From Nitrospirota bacterium (GTDB taxonomy: Bacteria; Nitrospirota_A; Leptospirillia; Leptospirillales; Leptospirillaceae), in contig DAIBSV010000022.1 in NCBI GenBank assembly GCA_027415455.1, forward strand, positions 1 to 16,787: DNA of 16,787 bases. Reading direction: 5' to 3'. Below the pieces are notes generated by a model, which was given only the letters and a program-made list of their open reading frames with translations, searched no databases and was not told the origin of the DNA. Below are positions 1 to 6,597 of this stretch, one piece after another. How positions within the stretch are numbered: position 1 is the first letter of the stretch; each line of letters starts with the position of its first letter. Position numbers and translations under genes: made by a program.

Positions 1-788
1 CCCTTGAGTCCGTCCAGGATGGAGGTGTCGCCGTCCGTCACCAGGAAAAAGCTCTTGAACGCCTTGAGCGCCTTGAGGCTGGGGGCAAACAGTCGCGTCC
101 AGTGTCCGTTGTAGGGGCCAATGTCGAGCCCCGCTACCCGGACGGTTCCATCTTTCATGTACTGGAGCAAGACCTTCAGCTCCTTGCCCCGTTTCTTGAT
201 GCCTTTGATGCCGATTCCCGTCCCGTCCGCCTCCCCCCGGGCCTCTCCCTTCGGGTCGATCGAAAAGGTAAGCTCTTCCCCCGTTTTCTGCACCGCGCGC
301 CACAGGGTCATCTTGTCGATCGCCGCGCCAAACGTCGCCATGAACTTTTCCGCCACCCGGTAGCTCGTCAGGGCTCCCAAAAGCCCCAGCTTTCGCCGGA
401 TCTCCGGGGCGATCCGCTGGTAGGGATCCAGTCCCAACAGCATTCGGGCAATCGACAGCTTGTGTCCGCAATCCGAACACTGGATCTGCATCTGCCGAAG
501 CTCTACCCACGAGTATTGCGTCAGAACCTTCATGGGCTTGCCCGCACGGGTCTTCCAGATGAAATGCTCATCATTGCGACACTTCTCGCAGGGGAAGGGC
601 TTCTTTCTCCGGGCCATCAGAAGCTCTCCGTATCCCACCAGCGCCTTCTGGATAAAGTCCGCCAGGATCTTCGGAAGAAGAAAGGTAAAGGCCGCCAACA
701 AGGTGGAAAGCCGAACATCCGGCAAGGTCAGGGTGAATTGACACCCAAATTCAATTTTGAGATCTTCTTCCTGCGGAGTTTTCTCCAT
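1..788 (-). CDS. transposase, 5' part (runs off the left edge)
   Basis: About 262 codons read leftward from an ATG at 788-786 without a stop, so the 3' end lies outside the window. Visible features fit a DDE-type transposase: an N-terminal helical region, a zinc-ribbon-like pair of CxxC motifs (C66/C69 and C103/C106), a helical segment at about 120-170 that could bind DNA, then an ADGT motif (Asp about 187) and a VTDGD motif (Asp about 251), which would be the first two acidic catalytic residues. The third acidic residue would be beyond the edge. The layout recalls ISLre2/ISH6-like elements, but I cannot assign the family with confidence. An exact 7-base inverted repeat (ACGCCCT at 790-796, AGGGCGT at 845-851) lies just upstream. 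A degraded inverted copy of this gene's start lies at 933-1022. Confidence 0.7.
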   Translation of the reverse strand, partial: MEKTPQEEDLKIEFGCQFTLTLPDVRLSTLLAAFTFLLPKILADFIQKALVGYGELLMARRKKPFPCEKCRNDEHFIWKTRAGKPMKVLTQYSWVELRQMQIQCSDCGHKLSIARMLLGLDPYQRIAPEIRRKLGLLGALTSYRVAEKFMATFGAAIDKMTLWRAVQKTGEELTFSIDPKGEARGEADGTGIGIKGIKKRGKELKVLLQYMKDGTVRVAGLDIGPYNGHWTRLFAPSLKALKAFKSFFLVTDGDTSILDGLK

Positions 789-932
789 AAACGCCCTCTC
801 TTGGTTGGTGAACGTCTTGCAAGGACATTCAAACCATACCCAGAAGGGCGTTTTTATTTCAAGGTCTCAACATTTCTACGCTACCAAAAAGTTTATTGTA
901 CAGAAAACAGAAAAATTATTAATTTCGTAAAG

Positions 933-1022
933 TCCTCAAAATTGGGTTTGGGTTCAGTTTATCCTGACCTTGCCGGATGTCCGGCTTTCCACCTTGTTGG
1001 CGGACTTTATCCAGAAGGCGCT
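933..1022 (+). pseudogene. inverted remnant of the same transposase gene's 5' end
   Basis: The plus strand here repeats the start of the transposase gene that reads leftward from 788. Positions 963-1022 match its codons for roughly residues 19-50 nearly base for base (one difference), except that 33 bases are missing. The missing piece lies between two TGGCGG repeats, the usual product of slippage or recombination between short repeats. Weaker similarity continues upstream to about 933. Homology stops abruptly at 1022, which is also the last base of the mqsA stop codon. The remnant is too short to be functional. Confidence 0.8.
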
Positions 1023-1453
1023 CAAGCTTCAATATGGTCGTTATTTTTAAAACATATTTCTTTCAAAATATCAGGATGTTTGCCTAAGATTTTGAATAAA
1101 TTTATGATGGCCAACATCGGCTTTGCCTGACCTCTCTCATATCGCGAAAAAGCGTTTGGCCCTCCGCCAGTCAATCTTGCTGCTTCCTTCTGTGTTAGTT
1201 TTAATTTCTTTCTGATTCTAGCTAATTCGAGTGCTTCTTTCATGTCAATTTCTTTGGAAAAATTGGTTATTTCTTGTGAGTACCGCTTGCCTTCTCCCTT
1301 ATCAAATTCAATCTCGTTACAATGGTTACAAAACCATCCCGAAATTCCAGAAATGAATTTACGATGTCCTCGATATTCATACACAACGTCTCGAACATCA
1401 TGAATCATTTCACCGTTTTCACAAGTTAGACAAATTTTTTTAGTCGTTTTCAT
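1022..1453 (-). CDS. mqsA: MqsA-type antitoxin and transcriptional repressor
   Basis: 143 residues with the two-domain plan of MqsA. The N-terminal half has zinc-binding cysteine pairs (CLTC near residues 9-12 and CNHC near 42-45) and the core YRGHRKFISGISGWFC, close to E. coli MqsA. The C-terminal half is a helix-turn-helix of the MqsA/HigA type with LTQKEAARLTGGGPNAFSRY, where the GGG-NAFSRYE signature is diagnostic, followed by a helix ending KHPDIL as in MqsA. In the known family the N-terminal domain binds and neutralises the MqsR ribonuclease and the C-terminal domain binds the operon's own operator. It overlaps the 3' end of mqsR by 14 bases (toxin first), the usual order for this family. 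Its stop codon abuts a transposase remnant. Confidence 0.93.
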   Translation of the reverse strand: MKTTKKICLTCENGEMIHDVRDVVYEYRGHRKFISGISGWFCNHCNEIEFDKGEGKRYSQEITNFSKEIDMKEALELARIRKKLKLTQKEAARLTGGGPNAFSRYERGQAKPMLAIINLFKILGKHPDILKEICFKNNDHIEA

Positions 1454-1762
1454 GGTCTTTCTCCTTGAAGTGAATCACAAGAGAGCCTTCATTTCTCAAT
1501 GTCAGTTTTACGTAAGCTGTTTTTCCTATCATGGTTTGTGGATGGTAAACGTCCTGCCATATCTTATTTGAAGCATGTATTGTCATGCTTTTGTAGAAAC
1601 AACTATATGACATCGAACACACAACCTCTATGGCCTGTTCTAAGGTGAGTCCCATTTCTTTTGAGTTTTCGATAGCAGTTCTTGTAAATGTATCTGCACC
1701 ACCAGAACGAACTTTTTTCTGTATATCCTCAAGAGGATAATGTGGTTTTCGTTTTTTTCCAT
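1440..1762 (-). CDS. mqsR: MqsR-type mRNA interferase toxin, apparent frameshift at codons 3-4
   Basis: The family signature is clear: FYKSMTIHASNKIWQDVYHP and the C-terminal HFKEK match E. coli MqsR, a RelE-fold ribonuclease that cuts mRNA at GCU. An in-frame stretch upstream of the first in-frame ATG (1655) also looks like MqsR (KPHYPLEDIQKKVRSGG, then TRTAIENSKEMGL), so the gene must begin near 1762. The only ATG there (1762-1760) is one base out of frame with the rest, because the A tract 1758-1752 has seven A's. Eight would give a continuous frame of 107 residues, starting MEKKRKPHYP, against 98 in E. coli. The zero-frame codons read GAA AAA AAC, a classic A_AAA_AAC slippery heptamer. 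So this is either a sequencing error, an inactivated toxin, or expression by slippage. Overlaps mqsA by 14 bases. Confidence 0.85.
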
Positions 1763-1775
1763 TGATTTAGATATC

Positions 1776-1788
1776 ACCCTTTAAGGTT
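1776..1788. promoter_or_regulatory. candidate MqsA operator
   Basis: The minus strand reads AACCT-TAA-AGGGT, a near-perfect inverted repeat 13 bases upstream of the mqsR ATG. E. coli MqsA binds AACCT-N2-4-AGGTT palindromes in the mqsRA promoter, so this site differs at a single base. A possible -35 element TTGACT lies at the upstream side. Autoregulation of mqsRA through this site is inferred. Confidence 0.6.
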
Positions 1789-2085
1789 AATTAAGTCAAT
1801 TTTCATAATCTCGTCGACAAAAAGTGCCGTTTTGATGAGACCCTCACCAAATTTGGCGTTTAAGGAATCAATATTCGTTATGTTCTTCCTCAGTGTTCCA
1901 ACCCATAAATGGTTCGGTGGGGAAAAGCACGGGATGGCGTTGGTCCAGATTGATGGCCACTGGATTGGGCCACCAAAAATTTTGGGAAGGATAAAATGTC
2001 GGAACAATTGAAGTGCTCGAAGGGGAGGATTCTCCGGGCCGGCTTCGGAACAGAAGGCGCTGAGGCCCTTTCATCCCCGGGTGGG
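1789..2085. other. intergenic stretch, possible gene remnant
   Basis: No gene that I can recognise. On the minus strand two partly open frames overlap here, one ending INLKG just before the mqsR operator and one containing FPTEPFMGWNTEEEHNEY. Neither has a ribosome binding site or a good start, and joining them would need a frameshift. Base composition is AT-richer than the flanking chromosome, so this may be decayed acquired DNA. No terminator is visible after purU. Confidence 0.3.
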
Positions 2086-2940
2086 TCAGGCGAAGACGAC
2101 CGTCTTATTCTCGTGAATGAGGACCCGGTCCTCGACATGGTAGCGGAGACCCCGCGCCAGGACCATTTTTTCGATGTCCCGCCCCAGGCGCGCCATTTCC
2201 TCCGGGGAGTCGCCGTGGTCGACCCGGATCACGTCCTGGTCGATGATCGGACCGGCGTCGAGTTCGGCGCTGACATAGTGGCAGGTGGCGCCAATGAGCT
2301 TGACGCCCCTCTCGTAGGCCTGGTGGTAGGGGCGGGAGCCGACGAAGGACGGAAGAAAGCTGTGGTGGATGTTGATGATCCGGCCGGGGAATCGTTCGCA
2401 GAGGAACGGGGGGAGAATGCGCATGTACCGGGCCAGGACCATCACCTCCCCCCGCGCCTCGGAAAAAATCCGGGCGATCTCCTCGAAGGGGGCCCGGCCC
2501 ATCTCCGGAGCCACCGGAACATAATGGAAGGGAACCCCGTGCCAGGCGACGAAGGATTCGAGGTCGGGGTGGTTCGAGACGACCGCCACGATCTCGATGT
2601 TCAGCTCCCCCGTCCTCCAGCGGTGTAAGAGGTCGGAGAGGCAATGGTCCTGGCGGCTCACGAGAATGACCGTCCTCTTCCGGATCCGGCTCTCCGAGAT
2701 CGTCCAGGAGAGGCCGAACTGCCGGGCCAGGGGTTCGATGAGACGGGGGAAGTCGGCGACCGGAAAGTCCAGGGATTCCGCGAGGATCGCCTGGCGCATG
2801 AAGAACCATCCCGATCCGGCATCGGCGTGGTAGTTCGCCTCGGTGATCCAGCCTCCGTGTCCGGCCAGAAAACCCGTCACGGCGGCGACGATTCCGACCC
2901 GGTCGGGGCAGGACATGGTGAGGACCAGAGTATCGGCCAT
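2086..2940 (-). CDS. purU: formyltetrahydrofolate deformylase
   Basis: 284 residues, the usual length of PurU, which hydrolyses 10-formyl-THF to THF and formate. In E. coli this balances one-carbon units and supplies formate to PurT. Residues 1-80 form an ACT domain (MSCPDRVGIVAAVTGFLAGHGG). Residues 85-284 form the formyltransferase-like catalytic domain, with INIHHSFLPSF carrying N190 and H192, and D228 in LDAGPIIDQD, matching the Asn-His-Asp catalytic triad of the glycinamide-ribonucleotide-transformylase fold. The ATG at 2940 is preceded by a strong GGAGAGGAGG ribosome binding site. The gene stands alone, and its transcript would have to pass an intrinsic terminator at 3004-2981, only about 40 bases upstream of the start, which points to control by attenuation. 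Confidence 0.96.
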   Translation of the reverse strand: MADTLVLTMSCPDRVGIVAAVTGFLAGHGGWITEANYHADAGSGWFFMRQAILAESLDFPVADFPRLIEPLARQFGLSWTISESRIRKRTVILVSRQDHCLSDLLHRWRTGELNIEIVAVVSNHPDLESFVAWHGVPFHYVPVAPEMGRAPFEEIARIFSEARGEVMVLARYMRILPPFLCERFPGRIINIHHSFLPSFVGSRPYHQAYERGVKLIGATCHYVSAELDAGPIIDQDVIRVDHGDSPEEMARLGRDIEKMVLARGLRYHVEDRVLIHENKTVVFA

Positions 2941-2980
2941 GGAACTGCTCCTCCTCTCCTGTTCCGGTCAAACCGAAAAG

Positions 2981-3004
2981 AAAAAGGCCCCCGAAAAGGG
3001 GGCC
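2981..3004 (-). terminator. intrinsic terminator just upstream of purU
   Basis: Minus-strand hairpin GGCCCCC-TTTTC-GGGGGCC (arms 3004-2998 and 2992-2986, 7 perfect G-C pairs, five-base loop) followed by TTTTTCTTTT. It lies between any upstream promoter and the purU ribosome binding site. There is already a separate terminator at 3340-3312 for the upstream operon, so this second one must end a short transcript started in the leader: either an attenuator of purU or the 3' end of a small RNA. Confidence 0.8.
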
Positions 3005-3310
3005 CGAGGAATGAGCCAGAAGGGGTCTGGCCCGTTTCCCTGTCCGGACGTCCCTCATTCCCTTCGGGGGCCATGCATCCCCCGGGAGAATCCCTGTCCG
3101 GCCAAGGTGTTCGTGACGATCGGGGAGCGGGAGGCAAGGATCCCCCCGCCCGAACTTGCGCGTCCCTGACCTTCCGCGATATGGGCGTCCGGGACAGTCC
3201 GTCCTGTTCTGGTCCTTCCGGCCGGAAGGCAGAACAATGAGGGCATGCTCTCTATGAAAGCAATTCGGATGCCATAACAGGCGAGGCGCTTCCGACGGGC
3301 TTTTCCGGTC
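3005..3310 (-). promoter_or_regulatory. structured purU leader, candidate riboswitch/attenuator or small RNA
   Basis: About 300 bases without a credible gene lie between two minus-strand terminators. Visible on the minus strand are: a hairpin GTTCTG-CCTTCCGG/CCGGAAGG-CAGAAC at 3235-3206; a long-range helix pairing CTGTCC(c)GGACG (3197-3186) with CGTCCGGACAG (3050-3040); a hairpin GCCAGA-CCCCT-TCTGGC (3031-3015); and GAATGAGGG (3060-3052), which can pair either with CCCTCATT upstream (3243-3236) or with CTCATTC downstream (3015-3009). Mutually exclusive pairings followed by a terminator are what a switch would look like. I find no match to the consensus of the ZTP, THF, glycine, TPP or cobalamin riboswitches from memory. 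The ligand is unknown. Confidence 0.45.
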
Positions 3311-3311
3311 G

Positions 3312-3340
3312 AAAAAAAGATTCCGGAGATCTCCGGAATC
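3312..3340 (-). terminator. intrinsic terminator after the hisC-plsC operon
   Basis: The 22-base perfect palindrome GATTCCGGAGATCTCCGGAATC (written here as two 11-base arms, 3340-3330 and 3329-3319) is followed on the minus strand by seven T's (3318-3312). It lies 84 bases past the plsC stop codon. The plus-strand side has no T run, so it acts on the minus strand. Confidence 0.85.
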
Positions 3341-3423
3341 TGTCACATCCCTTTACAATTGTTAAGTCCGGTTGACAGGAACGGGCTTCGGGGAAAGACG
3401 GTTTCCGGGGAGAGGAGAGGAGG

Positions 3424-4212
3424 CTACCGCGAGGAGGCCAGAAGGGCCAGGCCGCTCGCCACCGCCTCCTGCGAGGCCTGGGCCATAAATTTGCGGTCGC
3501 GTCCCTCGGGGAGGACGGGCGGGGAGACATGGACCCGGACCACCACCCGGGGCTCCCGGAGGGTGCGCCCGAAGGAGCGGAAGAAGTGTTCGTTTCCCGT
3601 GTAGGAGACGGAGGTCAGCTGGATCCCTTCGGGGGATTCGTAGCGGATCGAGACCGGAAGGGCCGGATATCCCGTTTCGGTGCAGAGGTCGAAGACCCCG
3701 GTCTTGAAGGGAAGAAGGCGGTCGCCGATGGTGGTCGTCCCCTCCGGGAAGACCGTGATCGGGATATCTTTGGCGAGCGACCTCCGGGAGGCGGCCAGGG
3801 TCTCCCGGAAGGAGGAGAGACGGTTGCGGCCGATGAAGATGGTCCCCGCCTCCCGGGCCATCGGTCCCACCACCGGCCATCTGGCGATCTCCTCCTTGGC
3901 GATGAAGCAGGTGGAGAAGAGGGTCCGGAGGACCATGATGTCGAGCCATGAGGTGTGGTTCGCCACGATCAGGAAGGCGGTGGAGGCGGGACGCTCCCCG
4001 GACGGGCGGAGCTCGATTCCGAGGATCCCGAGGAAGGTCTCGAACCATCGGGACAGCGGGTCCTTCCGGGACGGGTCGGGGGCCTTGTCGAGGGAGAAGA
4101 TGCTGCGGATGTGCCAGAGGGAGCGGAGAACCCGGGCGGCCCGGACGGGAACGGGGGTGGCTTCGGGAGAGGCGGTGAGCCCGGAGGCGCCCTCACGGGG
4201 AGTTGCGGTCAT
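3424..4212 (-). CDS. plsC: PlsC-like 1-acyl-glycerol-3-phosphate acyltransferase
   Basis: 262 residues of the PlsC (LPLAT) family, which transfers an acyl chain to lysophosphatidic acid to make phosphatidic acid at the inner membrane. The acyltransferase block I is NHTSWLD (N85, H86, D91: the HX4D catalytic pair), the glycerol-phosphate-binding block III is FPEGTTT (155-161), and the block IV-like segment is YPALPVSIRY (182-191). There is no obvious long N-terminal transmembrane segment. A weak hydrophobic stretch lies at 57-66. The ATG at 4212 has AAGGAG seven bases upstream. It follows the outer-membrane protein gene by 81 bases with no terminator between, so hisC, the barrel gene and plsC are probably co-transcribed. 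A homologous role with another lysolipid (for example ornithine lipids) cannot be excluded. Confidence 0.88.
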   Translation of the reverse strand: MTATPREGASGLTASPEATPVPVRAARVLRSLWHIRSIFSLDKAPDPSRKDPLSRWFETFLGILGIELRPSGERPASTAFLIVANHTSWLDIMVLRTLFSTCFIAKEEIARWPVVGPMAREAGTIFIGRNRLSSFRETLAASRRSLAKDIPITVFPEGTTTIGDRLLPFKTGVFDLCTETGYPALPVSIRYESPEGIQLTSVSYTGNEHFFRSFGRTLREPRVVVRVHVSPPVLPEGRDRKFMAQASQEAVASGLALLASSR

Positions 4213-4293
4213 CTTTTCTCCTTGCGGATCGGGGTCAGGAATTGGTAAAAGCCCTTATCCTCTTGTCGGATCCTGGTCCTCCCGGGTCAAGGG

Positions 4294-5178
4294 TCAGTAT
4301 TCCAGGGTCACCCCGGACTCCACCCCGAAGTAGCTCGTGATGGAGGAGGGTTCCAGAAACTGCTTGTTTCCCGCCGACAGGGTGTTTGTGGACTGGGTGA
4401 AGGCCCAGTAGCTGTAGTTTCCCGTCAGATAGACCCCCACGTGCGGCGTGAAGAGATAGCGGACTCCCGCCAGGCCGTGGAGGTTCCAGACCGACCCCAG
4501 GTTGTAGGTGCCGGCGGGGATGGGCTCGCTTCCCGAGGGGGTGGCGGTCATGGAGGGGGACAGTCCGGAGCGGTATCCCCCTTCCTCGTAAAAGGTCCAC
4601 CCCGTTCCGGGGATCGGGTTCTGGTTGTAGAAGGCCCCTCCCAGATAGGGGATCTGGTAGTTTTCCTCGTATCCCCCCGAGGAGGCCGGGGTCATCCAGA
4701 TCTGCTGGTGGTAGCCCCAGGAGGCCCAGAACCCCAGGGCGTCGAAGGGGGTGTTCAGGACCAGGACTCCCAGATGCACCGCTCCCTGGAAGACCGTTTC
4801 GGCCATGGGGATCTGGAGGGGGGATCCCGAAAAGAGGTCGGCGCCGGTGTAGCGTCCCGAATAGGATCCCATGTAGGAGAGATCGCTCCCCAGGATCACC
4901 GGGCCCCAGTAGGAGACGGTGCGGAGGTGCCCCTCGAGGAGGCCGGCATTGTCCTTGTCTCCCGCCGTCTCCCGGTAGTACCAGTCCTGGGTTCCGATCC
5001 CCAGGTCGAGCTCGTCGGGGACGGTCGCGGGATTGTCGGAAATCAGCGCAGGAGTAGCCGCCCCGGCCGGGAGCGGATGGCCCGCGAAAAGAAGGGCGGC
5101 GGCGAAAAGCCCCGCCGCGAGGAACCCGGCGGATCCCCTGCCCGACCGGAAGGACAGCGGAAGCCCTCTAGCGGCCAT
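4294..5178 (-). CDS. outer-membrane beta-barrel protein of unknown function
   Basis: 294 residues. Residues 1-41 are a signal peptide: an arginine-containing N-region, a hydrophobic core [16 protein letters not shown], and an Ala-x-Ala-type cleavage site near AGA-ATP. The mature part is rich in Tyr, Trp, Gly, Ser and Thr, with alternating polar/hydrophobic stretches, and ends in an aromatic residue (VTLEY), as expected for an outer-membrane barrel recognised by the BAM complex. I do not recognise a family. The ATG at 5178 overlaps the hisC stop by 11 bases and has AGGAGG nine bases upstream, so it is likely translationally coupled to hisC, an odd partner. Perhaps a lineage-specific porin-like protein; no substrate can be proposed. 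Confidence 0.7.
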   Translation of the reverse strand: MAARGLPLSFRSGRGSAGFLAAGLFAAALLFAGHPLPAGAATPALISDNPATVPDELDLGIGTQDWYYRETAGDKDNAGLLEGHLRTVSYWGPVILGSDLSYMGSYSGRYTGADLFSGSPLQIPMAETVFQGAVHLGVLVLNTPFDALGFWASWGYHQQIWMTPASSGGYEENYQIPYLGGAFYNQNPIPGTGWTFYEEGGYRSGLSPSMTATPSGSEPIPAGTYNLGSVWNLHGLAGVRYLFTPHVGVYLTGNYSYWAFTQSTNTLSAGNKQFLEPSSITSYFGVESGVTLEY

Positions 5179-6268
5179 GGGGCGGATCCTCCTGTTTTTG
5201 GGGGGCCAGGATCTCCCGGAGGGTCGCCACCAGTCCTTCGCACTCCTCCTCCGTTCCCACCGTGATCCTCAGGTACCCGGAAATCCGCGGCCGGTCGAAA
5301 TGACGGACCAGGAACCCCCTCTCCCGGAGCGCTCCCAGAAGACTTCGGGCGGGCCGTTCCGGATGGGTGGCGAACAGGAAGTTGGCGGCGGAGGGAAGGA
5401 CGGAAAAGCCCAGGGAGACGAGCTCCCGAAAGAGCCGCTCCCGGCTTCGGACGATCCGGTCCCGCGTCTCCTCGAAGTATCTCCGGTCGGTCATGGCCGC
5501 GGCACCTCCCGCGATGGCGAGGCGGTCGAGGGGATAGCTGTTGAAGCTGTTCCGGACCCGCTCCAGGGACTCCACCAGATCCGGATGGCCCACGGCGAAG
5601 CCCAGCCGGAGACCGGCCAGGGAGCGGGACTTGGAGAGGGTCTGCACCACCAGGAGATTGGAATGGCGCCGGGTGAGCGGTATCGCGCTCTCTCCCCCGA
5701 AGTCGACGTAGGCCTCGTCGACCACCAGGACCGAATCGGCGTTTTGTCGGGCAAGCCATTCGATTTTGTCCAGGGAGAGAAGACAGCCGGTGGGAGCGTT
5801 CGGGTTCGGAAAAATCACTCCCCCGTTCGGGACGGCGTAGTCCTCCACCCGGATCTCGAAGCGCTCCGTGAGGGGGACGGTCCGGTAGTCGATGCCGTAC
5901 AGGCCGCAGTAGACCGGGTAGAAGCTGTAGGTGACGTCGGGAAAGAGAAGGGGACGGTCATGTTTCAGAAGGGCGCAGAAGGCATGGGCCAGAACCTCGT
6001 CGGAGCCGTTTCCGGCGAAGACGGAGGAGACCGGAACCCCGTGGGCTTCGGAAACGGCCGATTTGAAGAGAAGGGCGTCGGGATCGGGATAGAGCCGGAG
6101 AGCGGCCGAGACCTCCCGGGCGATCGCCTCCAGGACCCGGGGAGACGGGGGGTAGGGATTTTCGTTGGTGTTGAGCTTGACGTACCGGCCGGTCTTCGGC
6201 TGTTCTCCCGGCACGTAGGGGGTCAGACCCCGGGCGGTCTCGCTCCAGAATCGCTGCCGTTCGTCCAA
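5168..6268 (-). CDS. hisC: histidinol-phosphate aminotransferase
   Basis: A PLP-dependent fold-type I aminotransferase of the HisC family, which converts imidazole-acetol phosphate plus glutamate to histidinol phosphate. Signatures seen (numbered from the start chosen here): [12 protein letters not shown] (32-43), [10 protein letters not shown] for the PLP phosphate, NPNAPTG (155-161), DEAYVDF (184-190) and the Schiff-base lysine K213 in [16 protein letters not shown] place the start at the TTG 6268 because GAGGAG sits eight bases before it and this gives 366 residues, normal for HisC. A TTG at 6313 would add 15 residues but has no ribosome binding site. A weak sigma-70-like promoter (TTGAAA, 18-base spacer, GATTCT) is possible at 6374-6345. 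The 3' end overlaps the next gene. Confidence 0.92.
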   Translation of the reverse strand: MDERQRFWSETARGLTPYVPGEQPKTGRYVKLNTNENPYPPSPRVLEAIAREVSAALRLYPDPDALLFKSAVSEAHGVPVSSVFAGNGSDEVLAHAFCALLKHDRPLLFPDVTYSFYPVYCGLYGIDYRTVPLTERFEIRVEDYAVPNGGVIFPNPNAPTGCLLSLDKIEWLARQNADSVLVVDEAYVDFGGESAIPLTRRHSNLLVVQTLSKSRSLAGLRLGFAVGHPDLVESLERVRNSFNSYPLDRLAIAGGAAAMTDRRYFEETRDRIVRSRERLFRELVSLGFSVLPSAANFLFATHPERPARSLLGALRERGFLVRHFDRPRISGYLRITVGTEEECEGLVATLREILAPQKQEDPPHGR

Positions 6269-6307
6269 GGACTCCGCTCCTCGTTTCGTCCTGCCCCGAC
6301 CGTCTGC

Positions 6308-6324
6308 GGACAAAGCTTTTGTCC
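6308..6324. repeat. inverted repeat GGACAAA-n3-TTTGTCC, possible operator
   Basis: A perfect 7-base inverted repeat with a three-base centre, 40 bases upstream of the hisC start chosen here. A related palindrome, GGACATTTGTCC, lies at 6429-6440 in the same intergenic region. Both share GGACA...TGTCC, so a common DNA-binding protein is possible. It could also be a chance hairpin in the hisC leader. Confidence 0.35.
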
Positions 6325-6380
6325 GATGGCGAAGGCGTCCCCACAGAATCGCATGGTCGGAAAGACGATTTCAAGAGGGT

Positions 6381-6409
6381 TTGACCTCTGTCACAAATAG
6401 GGGTAGACT
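6381..6409 (+). promoter_or_regulatory. sigma-70-type promoter for the PilZ-sigma-54 activator at 6598
   Basis: TTGACC (6381-6386), a 17-base spacer, then TAGACT (6404-6409). Transcription would start near 6416 and leave a leader of about 180 bases. The palindrome GGACATTTGTCC (6429-6440) would then lie just downstream of the start point, a good place for a repressor site. Confidence 0.5.
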
Positions 6410-6428
6410 TCGAGCTGTTAAAAAAGTG

Positions 6429-6440
6429 GACATTTGTCCT
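6429..6440. repeat. palindrome GGACATTTGTCC, possible operator
   Basis: A 12-base palindrome (arms GGACA/TGTCC with a two-base centre) sharing both arms with the inverted repeat at 6308-6324. It lies about 13 bases after the predicted start point of the activator gene's transcript. No regulator can be named. Confidence 0.35.
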
Positions 6441-6597
6441 TTATTTTTCCGTAATCCTGAAAGTTTATTCTCGATTCGAAAGATCAGGACCGGCCATTTG
6501 TTCCGGCCATGACTTAAGATATTCCATCGGGTTTCCGATTCGACGCCTCCCGGGCAGGGGGGCTTGCTTCCTGCATTCTTAACGACGAGAGTGAGCG

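Noticed and set aside
102..1130. A 342-codon plus-strand frame across the transposase gene and remnant
   Set aside because: It is antisense to the clear transposase frame and joins unrelated segments; only the 933-1022 part has homology, as a remnant.
3005..3310. Known riboswitch or RNA classes (ZTP, THF, glycine, cobalamin, RNase P RNA, SRP RNA, tmRNA) in the purU leader
   Set aside because: None of the core conserved strings that I remember for these classes is present on the minus strand.
6553..6570. A sigma-54-like sequence (GGGCAGGGGGGCTTGCTT) upstream of the activator at 6598
   Set aside because: The spacing between the GG-like and GC elements is 11 rather than 10 bases, and a better sigma-70-type promoter lies at 6381-6409.
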